From the NCBI GenBank assembly GCA_011392765.1, contig WYCW01000001.1:924888-988887 (forward strand): a stretch of DNA of 64,000 bases, read 5' to 3'. Both the position numbers and the translations under genes were made by a program. How positions within the stretch are numbered: position 1 is the first letter of the stretch; every line of letters begins with the position of its first letter. Below are positions 63,614-64,000 of this stretch, piece after piece. This DNA comes from Candidatus Thiosymbion ectosymbiont of Catanema sp. Cochon2018 (lineage in GTDB: Bacteria > Pseudomonadota > Gammaproteobacteria > Chromatiales > Chromatiaceae). Under the pieces are notes generated by a model. The model had not been told where the DNA came from. It made no database searches and saw only the letters and a program-made list of their open reading frames with translations.

Positions 63614-63853
63614 ATGGGACTCATCACCGACCGCGCCTTTACCGAATTACTCGAATCGATCAAACAAACCCCGGAACATTTCGCCCCCCTGGTCGAGGAA
63701 CTCTGGTGGATCATGAATAGCGGCAGATTCTCCACCACCATCCGTAAAAAGCTACTCCGATTCAACGGCGGACTCTTTGCCGACCCTTCCGCCCTCGACT
63801 TGGACGAAACTGAGGTGGACCCCATTGTCAAGACCACAATTGGGCAAAAATAA
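63614..63853 (+). pseudogene. N-terminal fragment of a DNA methyltransferase-like protein, cut by IS3
   Basis: Native sequence reads MGLITDRAFTELLESIKQTP, then LVEELWWIMNSGRFSTTIRK and LRFNGGLFADPSALDLDET, after which the IS terminus begins. The RFNGGLF element and its context recall the N-terminal part of large restriction-modification-type methyltransferases (type IIG or PglX-like). No SAM-binding or NPPY motif is left. The gene continues, if at all, beyond the insertion outside the window. Confidence 0.55.
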
Positions 63854-64000
63854 GTTAAAGTCTGGCCGAATTTGTGGTCATCATGCGAAATGCACCGCAT
63901 GAGGGATTCGGTAGCCCAATGCCTGATGCAGACGTTGGCGGTTGTAAAACGTGAAGTACTCTGTCAGGCCCTGGCGTAGCTCGGATACGGTCTCGAAGTC
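63822..64000 (-). mobile_element. IS3-family element (right end, continues past window)
   Basis: Terminus TGAGGTGGACCCCATTGTC at 63822, the same family of ends as the remnant at 27943. Contains the 3' end of OrfB on the minus strand. Interrupts the methyltransferase-like frame. Confidence 0.75.
63881..64000 (-). CDS. IS3-family transposase OrfB, C-terminal part (partial)
   Basis: 39 residues, DFETVSELRQGLTEYFTFYN then RQRLHQALGYRIPHAVHFA and stop. This is the C-terminal end of the DDE integrase core of IS3-type OrfB (YN..R.HQ..GY..P signature). The N-terminus is outside the window; it may be the intact donor of the remnant at 27508. Confidence 0.88.
   Translation of the reverse strand, partial: DFETVSELRQGLTEYFTFYNRQRLHQALGYRIPHAVHFA

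Overview
The window reads as chromosome of a sulfur-storing, quinone-respiring gammaproteobacterium. The core genes (SdhC/SdhD with the assembly factor SdhAF4, RecJ, LapB, GalU, BamE, PBP1A, LptG, PepA-HolC, UbiK, RatA-RnfH, RnfE/RnfA, FolK, type IV pilin) are of gammaproteobacterial type. A Gly/aromatic-rich secreted protein at 31294 looks like a sulfur globule envelope protein of the Chromatium type. A giant pyruvate:ferredoxin oxidoreductase-like enzyme at 56287 and the RnfE/RnfA pair point to ferredoxin-linked anaerobic or microaerobic metabolism. I cannot name the genus; a purple-sulfur or colourless-sulfur-bacterium relative, possibly a symbiont, is an inference.

Layout. 1-1027: sdhD(partial)-sdhC-sdhAF4 on the minus strand. 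1.0-2.5 kb: repeats only. 2.5-5.3 kb: a 948-residue metallophosphoesterase/P-loop NTPase fusion. 5.5-7.3 kb: recJ. 7.4-8.7 kb: a broken ATPase gene and two copies of one miniature element. 8.8-11.6 kb: two tandem SGNH-hydrolase paralogs plus a DUF5989-like membrane peptide. 11.8-18.5 kb: pilin, a secreted protein, lapB, galU, aldo/keto reductase, inositol-phosphatase family protein, Sel1 protein. 18.6-24.7 kb: tRNA-Asn, HAD phosphatase, ubiK-comM, glgX. 24.7-28.2 kb: an AT-richer island of toxin-antitoxin-like cassettes with two well-formed attC sites and no integrase, damaged by frameshifts and an IS3-family fragment. 28.4-31.7 kb: leucine-rich leader peptide, leuA, family-4 uracil-DNA glycosylase, sulfur globule protein. 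31.8-36.3 kb: HAD phosphatase, tRNA-Arg and tRNA-Ala, NSS transporter, ratA-rnfH, bamE. 36.4-46.8 kb: PBP1A, tRNA-Val, prpE, comF, truncated ATPase, pepA-holC with two small genes, lptG with only a scrap where lptF should be. 47-50 kb: alpha/beta hydrolase, sixA, folK. 50.2-56 kb: LprI-like protein, Uma2 protein, rnfE-rnfA with a Cys-rich small membrane protein, an ATPase/nuclease-like fusion. 56.3-64 kb: the PFOR-like giant, a small protein plus PIN-domain pair, a second Uma2 protein, and a methyltransferase-like fragment cut by an IS3-family element at the window edge.

The most striking global property is that most longer intergenic gaps hold short, non-coding, terminally inverted elements of about 100-180 bp. 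At least seven families recur, several are nested, and one family shows clear 10-bp target duplications. They supply stop codons to neighbouring genes, flank whole genes, and sit at the edges of truncated genes, so they have probably driven local rearrangement.

Candidate undescribed systems, most interesting first: the phosphoesterase-NTPase fusion (2478-5324); the Cys-rich peptide coupled to rnfEA, a possible NqrM-like maturation factor; the small protein with a Cas2/VapD-like pattern paired with a PIN toxin (61536-62285); a nuclease-like gene paired with a HigA-type antitoxin in the cassette island; and the leucine-leader attenuator in front of leuA.
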